From Bacteroidales bacterium (GTDB taxonomy: Bacteria; Bacteroidota; Bacteroidia; Bacteroidales; UBA932): a DNA stretch of 41,513 bases. The position numbers and the translations under genes were made by a program. The DNA lies in NCBI GenBank assembly GCA_022508605.1, contig JAFLUX010000015.1:1-41513 (forward strand), given 5' to 3'. Below, one piece after another: positions 40,097 through 41,513 of this stretch (the first letter of the stretch is position 1; each line of letters begins with the position of its first letter). The notes under the pieces were generated by a model. That model ran no database searches. It was not told where the DNA came from and saw only the letters and a program-made list of their open reading frames with translations.

Positions 40097-41513
40097 CTCC
40101 ATGAGCGGGGTTACGACGGATTCGGGTACGAACTCCCACTTGCCGAGCACGGAATAATCATTCAGGAGGGCAGAGTCCACGGCATCGGCTTCCGTGAAGA
40201 ATTTGTAGACGAAGTCCCGAATCTCAGCATATCTTCCGACTATTCGGGCGCCGAGTTCCCCATGCGGGATTCCGGCTCCTTCCGTAAGGAGGGCGCCTCC
40301 CCCATTGGCCCTGTAGGATGTCATGGCCACCGTGTACTCCGCATCCGGGTCGAAGGGCGAGGAGTCCGCCATGGATGCTATGCTTACCCTGGAGCCGAAG
40401 TCCTTCGTGACATCCACCGTATAGTTTATTCCGGCCGCGGAATCGAAGTTGTAGCTGCGGTTGACGAAAGACCATTTCGGGGCCCCGGTGCGCGGATCTG
40501 GAGAGTTGGTTATGGCGAGCACGTGGTCTCCGGGAGTCTGAATCCAGCGGTCATACGAAAACTCCAGCATGTCCTTTATCTCACGTCCCTTCATCTTCAG
40601 CACGAACAGCTGGTTCTCGAAAGGATATATCGTGAACATGTCGTTGAACACCAGCTGCCCGGGAGCCACGCTTCCGTCATACGAGAGCGGGGCCGCAATC
40701 GAGATATCCGCTCCGGAGGCAGCGAGCTGCACGGTGTGAAGCAGATTGACATAATCGCTCATGCCCCTGTATGCATCCCGGCTCCTGAGGGGGACGTCGA
40801 GCCTGCCCACCGGCCTGTTGGTAAATTCCTTCACGGCCTGAAATTCGCCGTCGAAATGCTGCACCATGGCCTCATCCACGAGGAATTTGTCCATACGTAC
40901 CACTTCAGCGAACCTCGACGCCACATGAGCGTCACCGTCGAAACTCAGCACCGCATGACCGACGCCGCCGCTCCTGGCGCCTCCGTTCACAAGGCTCTTT
41001 CCTTCTTCCACTATGCTGACGGGACGATGGTCATGGGCGGTCACGAGCAGGTCGGCGCCGGTGAGTTCCATGAAAATGTCCAGGCCCTGGCTTTCGATGG
41101 ACCGTCCGTCTCCGTCCCCCGTACCCGAATGGACCACGACTATCACGGCATCGGGATGCAGGCTCTTGCGCAAGGCTTCCGCCCGCGCGGCGGCCAGCGG
41201 GACGAGCGAGGCGTGCGTCATTCCGCTCCACAGGTCAGGAGACAGCCACCCGTCTATGTTGGCGTTGTTGTAGCCGAGCACCAACACCCTGCGTCCGCCC
41301 TTCTCCAAGACGACATACTCCGGGAAGTAGGTGCTTCCGTCTTCTTTGAAGGCATTGCCCGCAAGCCAGCTTATGCCGGCCTCCCCGAGCTGGCGGTTCA
41401 CACGGTCATATACGGGATGCCCCGTCTCTATGTCATGGTTGCCGAGTACGCAGACATCGTAGCCCATATATGCCGCAATGCGCGGATAGATATGCGGCTC
41501 CTCCGTGGCGACA
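40073..41513 (-). CDS. 5'-nucleotidase / cyclic nucleotide phosphodiesterase family protein (N-terminus outside window)
   Basis: Some 480 residues are visible; the frame runs open through 41513, where upstream codons (ATEEPHIYPRIAAYMGYD) keep family character, so the ATG at 41467 is internal and the gene continues off the window. Motifs include GNHD in VCVLGNHDIE, the second half of the metallophosphatase domain with VVHSGTGDGDG and TAHDHRP, and a 5'-nucleotidase C-terminal domain (SYDGSVAPGQLVFNDMFTIYPFENQL, TSYRANGGGAL) that binds the nucleoside. Such enzymes are usually secreted and dephosphorylate nucleotides in the periplasm. The signal peptide and first metal motif are not visible here. 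Confidence 0.9.
   Translation of the reverse strand, partial: VATEEPHIYPRIAAYMGYDVCVLGNHDIETGHPVYDRVNRQLGEAGISWLAGNAFKEDGSTYFPEYVVLEKGGRRVLVLGYNNANIDGWLSPDLWSGMTHASLVPLAAARAEALRKSLHPDAVIVVVHSGTGDGDGRSIESQGLDIFMELTGADLLVTAHDHRPVSIVEEGKSLVNGGARSGGVGHAVLSFDGDAHVASRFAEVVRMDKFLVDEAMVQHFDGEFQAVKEFTNRPVGRLDVPLRSRDAYRGMSDYVNLLHTVQLAASGADISIAAPLSYDGSVAPGQLVFNDMFTIYPFENQLFVLKMKGREIKDMLEFSYDRWIQTPGDHVLAITNSPDPRTGAPKWSFVNRSYNFDSAAGINYTVDVTKDFGSRVSIASMADSSPFDPDAEYTVAMTSYRANGGGALLTEGAGIPHGELGARIVGRYAEIRDFVYKFFTEADAVDSALLNDYSVLGKWEFVPESVVTPLMESDMGLVF

Noticed and set aside
1..41513. CRISPR array, tRNA, rRNA, insertion sequence or prophage
   Set aside because: No spaced repeats, cloverleaf, transposase, integrase or phage gene was seen; intergenic spaces are too short for most of these.

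Overview
The window reads as chromosomal DNA of a high-GC member of the Bacteroidales. SusC/SusD outer-membrane proteins, a BACON-domain lipoprotein, promoter -7 boxes of the TAnnTTTG type, an RNase Y gene and an ECF sigma operon all point to Bacteroidota. The roughly 58-60% GC of the housekeeping genes would fit an Alistipes/Rikenellaceae-like genome, but the genus is inference. No tRNA, rRNA, CRISPR array, insertion sequence or integrase was seen. No gene-free stretch exceeds 300 bases; the longest (18387-18606) holds a strong terminator and a structured-RNA candidate.

Layout. 1-2710 (minus): a racemase-family gene broken by an amber codon at the window edge, then the helicase hrpB. 2813-5046 (plus): a bile-acid/sodium symporter-family transporter, then a three-gene ECF sigma operon with its own ECF-type promoter. 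5054-8844: an NhaC-type antiporter (minus), a 30-codon micro-ORF and an L,D-transpeptidase-like gene (plus), and RNase Y (minus). 9021-18386 (plus): a compact four-gene outer-membrane acquisition locus made of a calcineurin-like phosphoesterase lipoprotein, SusC, SusD and a BACON lipoprotein, closed by a terminator. 18441-19162 (minus): a 6S-like RNA candidate, zapA and a ZapB-like coiled-coil gene.

19180-38253 (minus) is one long exopolysaccharide/capsule cluster. In transcription order it holds a CpsB-type PHP phosphatase, an SLBB export protein, Wzz, a Wzy-like polymerase, Wzx flippase, a GT2 and three GT4 glycosyltransferases, a radical SAM enzyme, a further GT4, a WcaJ-type initiating transferase, an uncharacterised nucleotidyltransferase, and then HddA, GmhA and a fused HddC-GmhB. 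The last three supply all four activities of the GDP-D-glycero-D-manno-heptose pathway, so the polymer very probably contains heptose. WcaJ would load the first sugar on undecaprenyl phosphate, the GTs extend the repeat, Wzx flips it, Wzy polymerises it, Wzz sets length and the SLBB protein exports it. Many genes overlap or nearly abut, which suggests co-transcription and translational coupling.

38307-41513: ffh (minus), a small AraC-type HTH gene (plus) whose start codon overlaps the ffh promoter, and a 5'-nucleotidase/cyclic-nucleotide phosphodiesterase-family gene (minus) that runs off the right edge.
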